From NCBI GenBank assembly GCA_963667595.2, contig CAXXWD010000001.1, forward strand, positions 806,001-870,000: a DNA stretch of 64,000 nucleotides, given 5' to 3'. The position numbers and the translations under genes are program-made. Shown here piece by piece: positions 7,351-16,711 of the stretch (its first letter is position 1; each line of letters begins with the position of its first letter). Source of the stretch: JAHJQZ01 sp963667595. Its GTDB lineage: Bacteria; Pseudomonadota; Alphaproteobacteria; Rhizobiales; Devosiaceae. The notes under the pieces were generated by a model. The model was not told where the DNA came from. It saw nothing but the letters and a program-made list of their open reading frames with translations, and did not search any database.

Positions 7351-9711
7351 ATGCTTACTTGGCTCAATAACCTGAAAATCAGCGCCAAGATTGGAGTGGG
7401 GAATGGGTTAATTCTCGTTCTTTTGGTAGCTGTGGCTGGGATTGCCTATTACGGCTTGTCTTTGACCAACACCGAGTTCTCCGATTATCGCGTCATGACG
7501 CAGCAATCCACCAATCTGGGCTCGGTTCAGTCCGGCATCCTGACCGCCCGGACCAACGCCAACGCGTATTTCTCCAATGGTGATGAAGCTTCCGCCACCA
7601 AAGTCGATGAAAACCTGGACGCGACCATAAAGGTCATCGACGAGACTCTGCCCCTGGTGGAGCGTGCAAACGCCATCGAGGCGATCAGCGAGATGAAATC
7701 GAACGTCGAGACCTTTGAAAAGTCCTTCAACGAAGCCGTGTCGCTCTATCACGACGGCAACGCGATCGACAGCACACTTGCCGCGCTTGGTCCGCAAACC
7801 GAGGCCGTGCTGAATACGATCATGCAGGAGGCTTTCGCAACAAACACCAATGCCGAGAGCCAGGCGGCGACGCAGACCCTGCGCGAATTGCTGATGGTTC
7901 GGCTCTATACCGCGCGCTTTTTAAACGGCACCGGTAGCGAAGAGGCCGCAAAGATGATTGCGGACGGGCTCGGCGCCCTCGACAAGTCCCTGAACGATCT
8001 CGCTTCCACGCAGAACTCTGCAGCCGGGCGCAAGAATGTCGAAGAACTTCAGTCGATGATGAAGGAATATGGCGATGCGATCAGGAACATGATCAACATC
8101 GTCAACGCGCGCAATGACATCCTGCACAACACGCTCGAGGTCGTTGGTCCGAAAATCGCCGATGAAGCTGGCAGTATCGTCAGCGAAAACAACACGATCC
8201 AGGCCGAACTCGGCGAACGTTCAAACGCTGATATTCAGAACATCACGCTCATTACGCTCACCATCTCGGCGCTTGCTTTGATCCTCGGTGGTCTTGGTGC
8301 TTTCTTCATCGCGGGGCTGATTTCCAAGCCGATCACCAGGATGACGTCAACCATGCAGACCATGGCCGACGGCAAGTACGATCTCGACGTGCCGGCGAAG
8401 GATCGCAAGGACGAAATCGGCAAAATGGCGCAGACGGTCGAAATCTTCCGCCAGAACGGTCTCAAGGTTCGCGAGATGAGCGCTCGGGAGGAGGCTCAGA
8501 CCGAACAGAACCGCATCGAACATGCCAAGATCATGCAGGAACTGCAGGTCGCCTTTGGCGAAGTGGTCAATGCCGCCGTCTCCGGCGACTTCTCCCAGCG
8601 CATTCCGACCAACTTCCCCGATGCCGAGCTCAATGCCCTGGCCGGTTCCGTCAACAATCTGGTCGAGACCGTTCACCGCGGCCTTGACGAAACGGGGCGC
8701 GTTCTGTCCGCCCTGGCCAACACCGACCTGACCACCCGTATGGTGGGCGACTTCGCCGGCGCCTTCGAGAAGCTGAAGACGGACACCAATGCCGTCGCCG
8801 ACAAGCTGACCGAGATCCTGACGCAACTGAAATCGACCGCGCACGGCCTGCGTACGGCCACCGGCGAAATCCTTTCCGGCACCAACGATCTTGCCGAACG
8901 CACCACCAAGCAGGCGGCAACGATCGAGGAAACCTCGGCCGCCATGGAACAGTTGGCGGCAACCGTGGCGCAGAATGCCAAGCGCGCCGAAGAGGCTTCC
9001 GTCATGTCACGCTCCATGTCGCAAAGCGCCGAAGAGGGCGGCGAGGTTATGGAACGGGCGACCGCGGCGATGGAACAGATCACCAATTCCAGCGCCAAGA
9101 TCTCCAACATCATCGGCATGATCGACGACATCGCTTTCCAGACCAATCTTCTGGCCCTGAACGCCAGCGTCGAAGCGGCACGGGCCGGAGAAGCCGGCAA
9201 GGGGTTTGCCGTGGTTGCCGTTGAGGTTCGCCGTCTGGCCCAGAGTTCCGCCGAGGCTTCGGCGGACGTCAAGGCCCTGATCGAGCAAAGCTCCAACGAG
9301 GTTGCCGGCGGCTCCAAGCTGGTCACCAGCGCCGCCGAAAAGCTTTCGACCATTCTCGATGCGGTCAAGGACAATCACGCCCTTATGGAGGGTATCGCCA
9401 AGGAAAGCCGCGAACAGGCATCGGCCATCGACGAGGTCAACACGGCCGTTCGCCAGATGGACGAAATGACCCAGCACAACGCGGCGCTGGTCGAGGAAAC
9501 CAATGCGGCGATCGAACAGACCGAATCCCAGGCAGCCGATCTCGACCGGATCGTCAATATCTTCCGGCTCGAAGGGCGCCCCGACTCGGCGTTGGGTCAG
9601 CAACAGGCTCCCAAGCCCAAACAGAACATATTGAAAAAGGTCGTTTCCGGCGCAAAAACCCTCCTGACTCAGGGCAATGCCGCCATCGACGAAGACTGGC
9701 AATCGTTCTAG
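7351..9711 (+). CDS. methyl-accepting chemotaxis protein, large helical ligand domain
   Basis: A transmembrane chemoreceptor of 786 residues. Helix TM1 lies at about 12-34, an all-helical periplasmic domain of about 260 residues (HBM or 4HB type) follows, TM2 is at about 297-322, and then a HAMP domain, a second HAMP-like segment (about 400-490) and the signalling hairpin with the conserved tip IDDIAFQTNLLALNAS (near residue 590). It ends in DWQSF, resembling the NWETF peptide that tethers CheR/CheB. The ATG at 7351 has GAAGGAGA upstream; the 39-residue upstream extension is not supported. A CtrA box lies in its promoter. It should signal to CheA/CheW; the ligand is unknown. The signalling half resembles those of the next two MCPs. 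Confidence 0.93.
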   Translation: MLTWLNNLKISAKIGVGNGLILVLLVAVAGIAYYGLSLTNTEFSDYRVMTQQSTNLGSVQSGILTARTNANAYFSNGDEASATKVDENLDATIKVIDETLPLVERANAIEAISEMKSNVETFEKSFNEAVSLYHDGNAIDSTLAALGPQTEAVLNTIMQEAFATNTNAESQAATQTLRELLMVRLYTARFLNGTGSEEAAKMIADGLGALDKSLNDLASTQNSAAGRKNVEELQSMMKEYGDAIRNMINIVNARNDILHNTLEVVGPKIADEAGSIVSENNTIQAELGERSNADIQNITLITLTISALALILGGLGAFFIAGLISKPITRMTSTMQTMADGKYDLDVPAKDRKDEIGKMAQTVEIFRQNGLKVREMSAREEAQTEQNRIEHAKIMQELQVAFGEVVNAAVSGDFSQRIPTNFPDAELNALAGSVNNLVETVHRGLDETGRVLSALANTDLTTRMVGDFAGAFEKLKTDTNAVADKLTEILTQLKSTAHGLRTATGEILSGTNDLAERTTKQAATIEETSAAMEQLAATVAQNAKRAEEASVMSRSMSQSAEEGGEVMERATAAMEQITNSSAKISNIIGMIDDIAFQTNLLALNASVEAARAGEAGKGFAVVAVEVRRLAQSSAEASADVKALIEQSSNEVAGGSKLVTSAAEKLSTILDAVKDNHALMEGIAKESREQASAIDEVNTAVRQMDEMTQHNAALVEETNAAIEQTESQAADLDRIVNIFRLEGRPDSALGQQQAPKPKQNILKKVVSGAKTLLTQGNAAIDEDWQSF

Positions 9712-9726
9712 TCGCGTCGCATGACC

Positions 9727-9751
9727 GATCCCGCCCCCGAACGGGCGGGAT
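9727..9751 (+). repeat. hairpin after the first MCP
   Basis: A 10-bp perfect inverted repeat (GATCCCGCCC with GGGCGGGATC) stands 16 bases after the stop codon, directly before a terminator. It may protect the transcript end. Confidence 0.6.
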
Positions 9752-9769
9752 CACCAGGTCTGAAACTGA

Positions 9770-9800
9770 AAACCCCGCGCATCCTGTGCGGGGCTTTTTT
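9770..9800 (+). terminator. rho-independent terminator after the first MCP
   Basis: A CCCCGC/GCGGGG stem flanked by an A-run and followed by CTTTTTT forms a typical terminator about 60 bases after the MCP stop. Confidence 0.85.
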
Positions 9801-10776
9801 GGATCAGAGCGTCCGGATAAAACGGGCTCCTTTTTTCACGCCCCGCCACTTTCGCCACAAACGATGCGAAGTACTTGGTTCTGTTCTCAAGACGTTTCGT
9901 ACGGGAACCTCCTAACGAATCCGGCAAAGACGCCGTTCGAAAAAAAACGACTCGCTTCATCAAGGCCAGACCCGGCTATGAAGGGTTTAAAAGCGGGGTG
10001 AGTGCTGGGGAAATTCCATCTCACTGAATTCGCTATCCTATTAATTCTGTCTAATACGATATTTCGCGTCACTTCGTCGCAAATATTTAGTAAATACTAA
10101 ATAGTTAATAGTTCTGTAATCTGTAAGTATATTGAGATTTGTACGTAATTGCTTAACGAATACTAATTAGCCTTTGTCATTGCGAGGAACGCCTAGCCAT
10201 TGGATCGGCTAGTGCATCGCGCAAAAGGCGAGGACGCTTTTTTGCGACAGCGACTGTCCAGAAGGACAGACCCGGCCGCGAAGCGATCCGGGGCTGAACG
10301 ATGCGTTTATCAGGCAGGTGCACGCGTCAACACGTGAGGGCATCAACTGCATCCTGCCCATGTGAGGAGACGAACGCATGCTGACTTGGCTCAAAACGTT
10401 CAAAGTCAGCGCCAGAACGAGGTCAGGCATCAAGCCTGACCGGGCGCCGGTGACAACCACGGCACGTTTGCCGTCAACGGACAGGATGGCGCAACTTTAG
10501 CCATCGCTTCCAGCGTTCACCGATCCGTCGGGTGGCTGACGACACTTTATCTCAGCCGGTCCGACCCAACAAAGAAACAAGACAACCCAAATTCGAACGA
10601 GCGTGAAGCTTCATTCGATTTCGGCGTTTTTCGGCAGTGCTTCGGCATTGGCGAGAAGATCTTGTGACCCTTTCAGTAGCTTGAGGGCACCCCCAACCGC
10701 TAACGCGGTTCAATCCCCGAAAAACGGATCGGGAAGGGAGTGCCAGAACATCCAAATTGCCACGACGAGGCACGCC
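9801..10776. other. intergenic region holding an AT-rich promoter and an MCP stub
   Basis: Nearly 1 kb separates the first two MCP genes. About 10025-10170 is strongly AT-rich, like the promoter region of the first MCP. Downstream lies a short frame that copies the start of an MCP (10378-10500, listed separately), then about 275 bases of GC-rich DNA with no supported gene up to the next MCP. Confidence 0.5.
10378..10500 (+). pseudogene. remnant of an MCP gene start (40-residue stub)
   Basis: An ATG preceded by GAGGAGA opens a 40-residue frame beginning MLTWLKTFKVSAR. The first MCP of the cluster begins MLTWLNNLKISAK behind a GGAGA motif, and the DNA of the first 40 bases is clearly related. 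Similarity ends abruptly after this, just before a perfect 8-bp hairpin (10421-10428 with 10434-10441), and no membrane helix follows. I read this as the surviving 5' end, with ribosome site and AT-rich promoter region, of an MCP gene whose body was lost. A translated leader peptide for the next MCP is the alternative. Confidence 0.6.
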
Positions 10777-12810
10777 ATGACAAAACTGCTCAAACTCAAC
10801 GTATCCGGCCGCATCTATCTTCTCGTTGGCCTCTTTCTGGCTGCATTTGCGGTCGCCACCACCATCTCCGTCAATACCATGACGACATCGCGGACGCAGA
10901 TGCGCGAAAGCGAACTCGTGTCCATCATGGACACTGCGCTCCACATTTCCGAGGGCGCCTATAACCGCGCGAAATCCGGACAGATCGACGAAGCCACCGC
11001 CAAGGCCGAGGCCATGCAAGCGATCGGCGACATGCGCTATCGCAGCAATGAATACCTGTTCATCACCGATATGGACGGCATCATGCTGATGCATCCGATC
11101 GATCCGGAAATGGTCGGCGAAGATCAGACGACCCGGACCGATGTCGACGGCAAGCGCTTCGTCGGCGAAATGATCAAGCTGGCCAAGGCACAGGGTTCGG
11201 GCCTGGTCGACTACATGTGGACCAAGCCGGGTTCCAGCGCGGCCGTTCCCAAGATCTCCTATGTCGATACGTTCAAGCCCTGGGGGTGGATGCTGTCCAC
11301 CGGTGTTTATGTCGACGACATCAATGCCGAAAATACCAGGACAGTCATTCAGCAGGTTTCCATCGGCGGCGTGATCATACTGATCATGGTCGCTGTCGCT
11401 TTCCTGATCTCCCGGACCATTACCAAACCGATCACCGGTATGACCCTGACGATGAACAAGATCGCCGACGGCGACTACGATCTCGACGTTCCGGCGCAGG
11501 ATCGCACGGATGAAATCGGCAGGATGGCCAAGGCCGTCGAAGTCTTCCGCCAGAACGGTCTCAAGGTTCGCGAGATGACCGAGGAGGAAAAGGCGCGCGA
11601 AGAACGCGTCCGTGCCGATCGTGCCCAGATGATGCAGGACCTGCAAAGGGCCTTCGGCGAGGTGGTCGACGCCGCCGTCGCTGGCGATTTCTCCCGCCGC
11701 GTTACCACCGAATTCCCCGATGCCGAGCTCAATGCCCTGGCCGGTTCCATCAACAATCTGGTCGAGACCGTCGATCGCGGTCTTGACGAAACCGGCACGG
11801 TTCTGGCCTCGCTGGCCAATACCGATCTGACCAGTCGGGTTGAGGGCGATTATGCCGGCGCCTTCGAGAAGCTGAAGACGGACACCAATGCCGTCGCCGA
11901 CAAGCTGACCGAGATCGTCACACAGTTGAAATCGACCTCGCACGGTCTTCGCACGGCCACCGGAGAAATCCTGTCCGGCACCAACGATCTGGCCGAACGC
12001 ACCACCAAGCAGGCGGCAACGATCGAGGAAACCTCGGCCGCCATGGAACAGTTGGCGGCAACTGTCGTCGACAACGCCAAGAGGGCCGAGGAAGCGACGG
12101 TCAAGACGCGCTCCATGTCGCAAAGCGCCGAAGAAGGTGGCGAAGTCATGGAGCATGCGACCGCGGCGATGGAACAGATCACCAATTCCAGCGCCAAGAT
12201 CTCCAACATCATCGGCATGATCGACGACATCGCCTTCCAGACCAACCTTCTGGCCCTGAACGCTTCGGTCGAAGCGGCACGGGCCGGGGAAGCCGGCAAG
12301 GGTTTTGCCGTGGTTGCCGTTGAGGTTCGCCGTCTGGCCCAGAGTTCGGCGGAAGCCTCGGCGGACGTCAAGGCCCTGATCGAGCAAAGCTCCAACGAGG
12401 TTGCGGCCGGCTCCAAGCTGGTCACCAGCGCCGCCGAAAAGCTGTCGACCATCCTCGATGCGGTCAAGGACAACAACATCCTTATGGAGGGCATCGCCAA
12501 GGAGAGCCGCGAACAGGCATCGGCCATCGACGAGGTCAACACGGCCGTTCGCCAGATGGACGAGATGACCCAGCACAACGCAGCGCTGGTCGAAGAGACC
12601 AATGCGGCGATCGAACAGACCGAATCCCAGGCGGCCGATCTCGACCGGATCGTCGACATCTTCAAGATCGCGAGGTCGTCGGACTACCTGACGACGAAGC
12701 CGACCGCCTCCCAACCGAAAAAGGGTGTGCTCAAAAAGATCGCGTCCGGCGCCAAGGCCCTGTTGACCCAAGGCAACGCCGCCATCGACGAAGACTGGCA
12801 GTCGTTCTGA
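10777..12810 (+). CDS. methyl-accepting chemotaxis protein with single Cache domain
   Basis: A chemoreceptor of 677 residues. TM1 is at about 10-32, the periplasmic sCache_2-type domain spans about 33-185 and has the family motifs YLFITDMDG and KPWGWMLSTGVYVDD, TM2 is at about 194-214, and HAMP and signalling domains follow with the hairpin tip near residue 481. It ends in DWQSF. Such Cache domains usually sense small organic acids, but the ligand cannot be read from sequence. I start at the ATG at 10777, preceded by GACGAGG. The last 1,266 bases (11545-12810) are identical, base for base, to the end of the next MCP gene. Confidence 0.93.
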   Translation: MTKLLKLNVSGRIYLLVGLFLAAFAVATTISVNTMTTSRTQMRESELVSIMDTALHISEGAYNRAKSGQIDEATAKAEAMQAIGDMRYRSNEYLFITDMDGIMLMHPIDPEMVGEDQTTRTDVDGKRFVGEMIKLAKAQGSGLVDYMWTKPGSSAAVPKISYVDTFKPWGWMLSTGVYVDDINAENTRTVIQQVSIGGVIILIMVAVAFLISRTITKPITGMTLTMNKIADGDYDLDVPAQDRTDEIGRMAKAVEVFRQNGLKVREMTEEEKAREERVRADRAQMMQDLQRAFGEVVDAAVAGDFSRRVTTEFPDAELNALAGSINNLVETVDRGLDETGTVLASLANTDLTSRVEGDYAGAFEKLKTDTNAVADKLTEIVTQLKSTSHGLRTATGEILSGTNDLAERTTKQAATIEETSAAMEQLAATVVDNAKRAEEATVKTRSMSQSAEEGGEVMEHATAAMEQITNSSAKISNIIGMIDDIAFQTNLLALNASVEAARAGEAGKGFAVVAVEVRRLAQSSAEASADVKALIEQSSNEVAAGSKLVTSAAEKLSTILDAVKDNNILMEGIAKESREQASAIDEVNTAVRQMDEMTQHNAALVEETNAAIEQTESQAADLDRIVDIFKIARSSDYLTTKPTASQPKKGVLKKIASGAKALLTQGNAAIDEDWQSF

Positions 12811-12811
12811 C
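11545..12811 (+). repeat. 1.27-kb exact direct repeat, copy 1 (MCP output module)
   Basis: This stretch matches 14656-15922 at every base I compared, line by line. It starts inside the codons for the HAMP output end and stops one base after the stop codon; the sequences on both sides then differ completely. The offset between copies is 3,111 bases. Confidence 0.95.
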
Positions 12812-12837
12812 CCCTGAAAATCCGAAAAATCAAAAGG

Positions 12838-12866
12838 AAAAGGCCCCATGCTTTGGGGCCTTTTTT
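12838..12866 (+). terminator. rho-independent terminator after the second MCP
   Basis: AAAGGCCCCA pairs with TGGGGCCTTT around a short loop and is followed by a T-run, 27 bases after the stop codon. Confidence 0.88.
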
Positions 12867-13398
12867 CATATGCGGCGTATCAATACTGTCACTGAAACCG
12901 GATGATTCATCCATTCTTTATTCCAAAGGGACACCCGCTCCGTCCAGCTCGCGCTTTCTCATCCTGACGCCTGAAATCAACGCTACTGAGCCGGGCCGGC
13001 GACATGGCCTTTCGGTACGAGCGTTCTCGCCCAAATCCAGTTCGAAATTGCCGACAAGCGTCAGCGTCCAGCCAACAAAACCTCAGCCTTTGCCGACCTG
13101 TTCAATCGTGGCTTATGATGCCAGACGGAACCGCCTTCGTTTGCTCAAGCGAAGCGTTCCAAACCCCCATCTCCGGTGAAGGTCCCGGATTTGCCAATAC
13201 GCCTTGACCCGGAACTGGGTGTAAGGCGGATCGTCGATATTTTTCTTGAGATACAACACCTTGCCCTAGTCAAGTGTCTGATGGCTTTGGCCTTTCCAAA
13301 TTTTTAATATTCGCGAAATCCTTTTTAAAGATACTACGCGACAAGGTCATGGACGCTATATTTACTGCGGGAAGCTTGGCTCTTCGCAAGGAGAAATC
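12867..13398. other. intergenic region between second and third MCP
   Basis: About 530 bases with no supported gene. An open frame in it has no ribosome site and no recognisable family. The last 130 bases are more AT-rich and probably carry the promoter of the next MCP. Confidence 0.4.
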
Positions 13399-15921
13399 AT
13401 GCAATTCAAATCCATCAACTCCAAGATCGTTGTCTTATCCGGCATATGTGTCTTGGCGGCAATCGGCGGGCTTCTCGGCTATGGCTTGTTTACCAACAAC
13501 AGCCAGCGCGCCTATGTATCGGACAATGTGTCCGCCCTTACGGTCAACATGACCAGGGACAGCTTGTCACGTCTTGCATCCACGCAGGCTGGCGCCATCC
13601 GGACCTCGCTCGATGCGGCGTTCGACGCAGCGCGGAACATGGCGAGAAGCTTCGAAGCCATTGCATCGGATGGGACTGGCACGGAGCCCGAAAAAAGACG
13701 AGCTCAGCTCAACGCAGTTCTTCTCAACGTGCTGAAGGACAATCCGCGCTTTAACGGCACCTATAGCGCTTGGGAGCCCAATGCCCTTGACGGCAATGAC
13801 GCTGGCTATGTCGACAACGCCAAGATGGGATCGGACGCCACCGGCCGTTTCCTGCCCTATTGGACTCGCGCTGGGGACGGCAAGATCGATATCCAGCCGC
13901 TCGTGGAATATGACAGCACGGCACAGCATCCAAACGGCTTGATGAAAGGCGGCTGGTATATCGGGCCTTCTACGACTGGCAATGAAAGCATGCTCGCACC
14001 GTTGCCCTACATTGTTCAGGGCAAGAATGTCTATCTGGCGACAATGTCGGTTCCCGTCATGATCGACGGCAAATTCGCCGGTGTGGCCGGCGCGGATTTC
14101 GATCTGAATTTCGTTCAGACACTGGCCGAAGAGGTCAAGGCGGCGACCTATAGCGGATATGCAACGGTCGATATCGTGACAGCCGGCGGCCTCGTGGTTG
14201 CCTCCAGCGAACACCCGGACAGGATTGGCGGGAGTTTCTCCGCGGTTCGTGCCGACGCCGCCGAAATGCTGCCGCTGGTTGCCAAGGGCGCAGAAGAAAT
14301 TCTTGAAAACGGTGACGACTTCACAGCGTTATCGCCGATCCCCAACGGACGAACCGCGTCGTCCTGGTCTGTGATCATTTCCGTTCCGAAGCAGGTTGCC
14401 CTTGCCGACGCCATGAACCTGCAAAACCAGCTGGGTGAACGCAGCAACACGGACATGATGATGCAGCTTGCTGCCTCGGTGGCTATCGCTTTCGCTGGAA
14501 TCTTGGCCATGTGGTTTGTCGCCCGGGGCATTTCCAAGCCGATTGGCGACATGACCGCAGCCATGCGCAAACTCGCAGACGGTGTACTCGATATCGAAAT
14601 TCCCGGTTCCGGCAAGCCTGACGAGATCGGCAAGATGGCCGGTGCGGTGGAGATTTTCCGCCAGAACGGTCTCAAGGTTCGCGAGATGACCGAGGAGGAA
14701 AAGGCGCGCGAAGAACGCGTCCGTGCCGATCGTGCCCAGATGATGCAGGACCTGCAAAGGGCCTTCGGCGAGGTGGTCGACGCCGCCGTCGCTGGCGATT
14801 TCTCCCGCCGCGTTACCACCGAATTCCCCGATGCCGAGCTCAATGCCCTGGCCGGTTCCATCAACAATCTGGTCGAGACCGTCGATCGCGGTCTTGACGA
14901 AACCGGCACGGTTCTGGCCTCGCTGGCCAATACCGATCTGACCAGTCGGGTTGAGGGCGATTATGCCGGCGCCTTCGAGAAGCTGAAGACGGACACCAAT
15001 GCCGTCGCCGACAAGCTGACCGAGATCGTCACACAGTTGAAATCGACCTCGCACGGTCTTCGCACGGCCACCGGAGAAATCCTGTCCGGCACCAACGATC
15101 TGGCCGAACGCACCACCAAGCAGGCGGCAACGATCGAGGAAACCTCGGCCGCCATGGAACAGTTGGCGGCAACTGTCGTCGACAACGCCAAGAGGGCCGA
15201 GGAAGCGACGGTCAAGACGCGCTCCATGTCGCAAAGCGCCGAAGAAGGTGGCGAAGTCATGGAGCATGCGACCGCGGCGATGGAACAGATCACCAATTCC
15301 AGCGCCAAGATCTCCAACATCATCGGCATGATCGACGACATCGCCTTCCAGACCAACCTTCTGGCCCTGAACGCTTCGGTCGAAGCGGCACGGGCCGGGG
15401 AAGCCGGCAAGGGTTTTGCCGTGGTTGCCGTTGAGGTTCGCCGTCTGGCCCAGAGTTCGGCGGAAGCCTCGGCGGACGTCAAGGCCCTGATCGAGCAAAG
15501 CTCCAACGAGGTTGCGGCCGGCTCCAAGCTGGTCACCAGCGCCGCCGAAAAGCTGTCGACCATCCTCGATGCGGTCAAGGACAACAACATCCTTATGGAG
15601 GGCATCGCCAAGGAGAGCCGCGAACAGGCATCGGCCATCGACGAGGTCAACACGGCCGTTCGCCAGATGGACGAGATGACCCAGCACAACGCAGCGCTGG
15701 TCGAAGAGACCAATGCGGCGATCGAACAGACCGAATCCCAGGCGGCCGATCTCGACCGGATCGTCGACATCTTCAAGATCGCGAGGTCGTCGGACTACCT
15801 GACGACGAAGCCGACCGCCTCCCAACCGAAAAAGGGTGTGCTCAAAAAGATCGCGTCCGGCGCCAAGGCCCTGTTGACCCAAGGCAACGCCGCCATCGAC
15901 GAAGACTGGCAGTCGTTCTGA
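13399..15921 (+). CDS. methyl-accepting chemotaxis protein with double Cache domain
   Basis: A chemoreceptor of 840 residues. TM1 is at about 9-29, a dCache_1-type periplasmic domain fills about 40-340 (with the FNGTYSAWEPN and GVAGADFDL segments typical of that fold), TM2 lies at about 352-376, and HAMP and signalling domains follow with the tip near residue 644. It ends in DWQSF. AAGGAG precedes the ATG at 13399. From 14656 to the stop the DNA is identical to the second MCP, although the sensory halves are unrelated, so a fresh sensor is joined to a copied output module. Confidence 0.94.
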   Translation: MQFKSINSKIVVLSGICVLAAIGGLLGYGLFTNNSQRAYVSDNVSALTVNMTRDSLSRLASTQAGAIRTSLDAAFDAARNMARSFEAIASDGTGTEPEKRRAQLNAVLLNVLKDNPRFNGTYSAWEPNALDGNDAGYVDNAKMGSDATGRFLPYWTRAGDGKIDIQPLVEYDSTAQHPNGLMKGGWYIGPSTTGNESMLAPLPYIVQGKNVYLATMSVPVMIDGKFAGVAGADFDLNFVQTLAEEVKAATYSGYATVDIVTAGGLVVASSEHPDRIGGSFSAVRADAAEMLPLVAKGAEEILENGDDFTALSPIPNGRTASSWSVIISVPKQVALADAMNLQNQLGERSNTDMMMQLAASVAIAFAGILAMWFVARGISKPIGDMTAAMRKLADGVLDIEIPGSGKPDEIGKMAGAVEIFRQNGLKVREMTEEEKAREERVRADRAQMMQDLQRAFGEVVDAAVAGDFSRRVTTEFPDAELNALAGSINNLVETVDRGLDETGTVLASLANTDLTSRVEGDYAGAFEKLKTDTNAVADKLTEIVTQLKSTSHGLRTATGEILSGTNDLAERTTKQAATIEETSAAMEQLAATVVDNAKRAEEATVKTRSMSQSAEEGGEVMEHATAAMEQITNSSAKISNIIGMIDDIAFQTNLLALNASVEAARAGEAGKGFAVVAVEVRRLAQSSAEASADVKALIEQSSNEVAAGSKLVTSAAEKLSTILDAVKDNNILMEGIAKESREQASAIDEVNTAVRQMDEMTQHNAALVEETNAAIEQTESQAADLDRIVDIFKIARSSDYLTTKPTASQPKKGVLKKIASGAKALLTQGNAAIDEDWQSF

Positions 15922-15922
15922 C
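14656..15922 (+). repeat. 1.27-kb exact direct repeat, copy 2 (MCP output module)
   Basis: Second copy of the repeat starting at 11545. Identity over this length, including third codon positions, points to very recent duplication or gene conversion between the two receptor genes. Confidence 0.95.
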
Positions 15923-15992
15923 GCCTCGGGCGGTTTGGCAAGAAAAGCCGGGTTTCCGGTTCGCGACCACACCGACAAAGACCAAATCTATG

Positions 15993-16023
15993 CAAAAGCC
16001 CCGCCTGTCATGCGGGGCTTTTG
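15993..16023 (+). terminator. terminator after the third MCP
   Basis: CAAAAGCCCCGC pairs with GCGGGGCTTTTG around a 7-base loop, about 70 bases after the stop. A short U-tract is built into the stem. Being symmetric, it could also serve the gene converging from the right. Confidence 0.8.
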
Positions 16024-16078
16024 TCATGTGAATACGCCATGAAGGCACATTCGAATCCGATCCGACGCGGGCGAAGGG

Positions 16079-16711
16079 CTACGTCCGCGCCGGAAGGCTG
16101 ACGAGGAGGCTGCCGATTGCGAAAAGACCGAAACCGACCAGCACCACACCCGACAGAATGGCGGTGATGCGGGCAAAACCCACCGGAAGTCGGTGACGAA
16201 GGCCGGCCACCAGGCCACTCAGAAAGAACCACCACAACAAGGAACCGGTAAACACGCCCGCCACCACCAGAAGCGCATTGAGCGCGCCGGGCTGATCGGC
16301 CATGCCGAGCCCGGCAAAGATCGCCGCGAAGCTGAGAATCGTCGCGGGATTGGCGATGGTCAAAAAGAACGTCGCGGAAATGGTGCCGACCAGATCGCCC
16401 GTTCCCACTTTTGCCGCCTTTTTCGCCGGCGGCGCCATGGCGCTACGTACGCCCAGATAGATCATGAATGCGCCGCCAACGATCCTTAGCGGCATGTCGA
16501 TGACCTGCAGCATCGCCGAGAAGGCGGCAAAACCGGCCGCCGCCAGCGTGGCATAGCTGGCATCGGCCAGCGCCGTCCCGAGGCCTCCGGCCACACCGGC
16601 CCAAAAACCCTTTTCGAGCGTTCTGTTGATGCACAAGACCCCGATCGGTCCGAGAGGGGCAGCGATCACCAATCCCAGGGCAATGCTCTTCAAAAACAGA
16701 AGAAAGGCCAT
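16079..16711 (-). CDS. LysE/RhtB-family amino acid exporter
   Basis: An inner-membrane protein of 210 residues with about six helices. The N-terminus, with the APLGPIGVLCINRTL motif, is the hallmark of the LysE/RhtB family, which exports amino acids or related metabolites. The ATG at 16711 overlaps the stop of the Lrp-type regulator upstream (TGATG), so the two are translationally coupled and the exporter is probably controlled by that regulator in response to its amino acid. The substrate is not predictable. Confidence 0.9.
   Translation of the reverse strand: MAFLLFLKSIALGLVIAAPLGPIGVLCINRTLEKGFWAGVAGGLGTALADASYATLAAAGFAAFSAMLQVIDMPLRIVGGAFMIYLGVRSAMAPPAKKAAKVGTGDLVGTISATFFLTIANPATILSFAAIFAGLGMADQPGALNALLVVAGVFTGSLLWWFFLSGLVAGLRHRLPVGFARITAILSGVVLVGFGLFAIGSLLVSLPART

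Noticed and set aside
10552..12849. 765-residue open frame on the minus strand across the second MCP (similar ones across the first and third)
   Set aside because: It is the antisense shadow of a strongly conserved receptor gene; its product is low in complexity, lacks a family and has no ribosome site. The same shadow appears opposite every MCP copy.
12853..13179. 108-residue frame between second and third MCP
   Set aside because: It starts within the terminator, has no ribosome site and no family resemblance.
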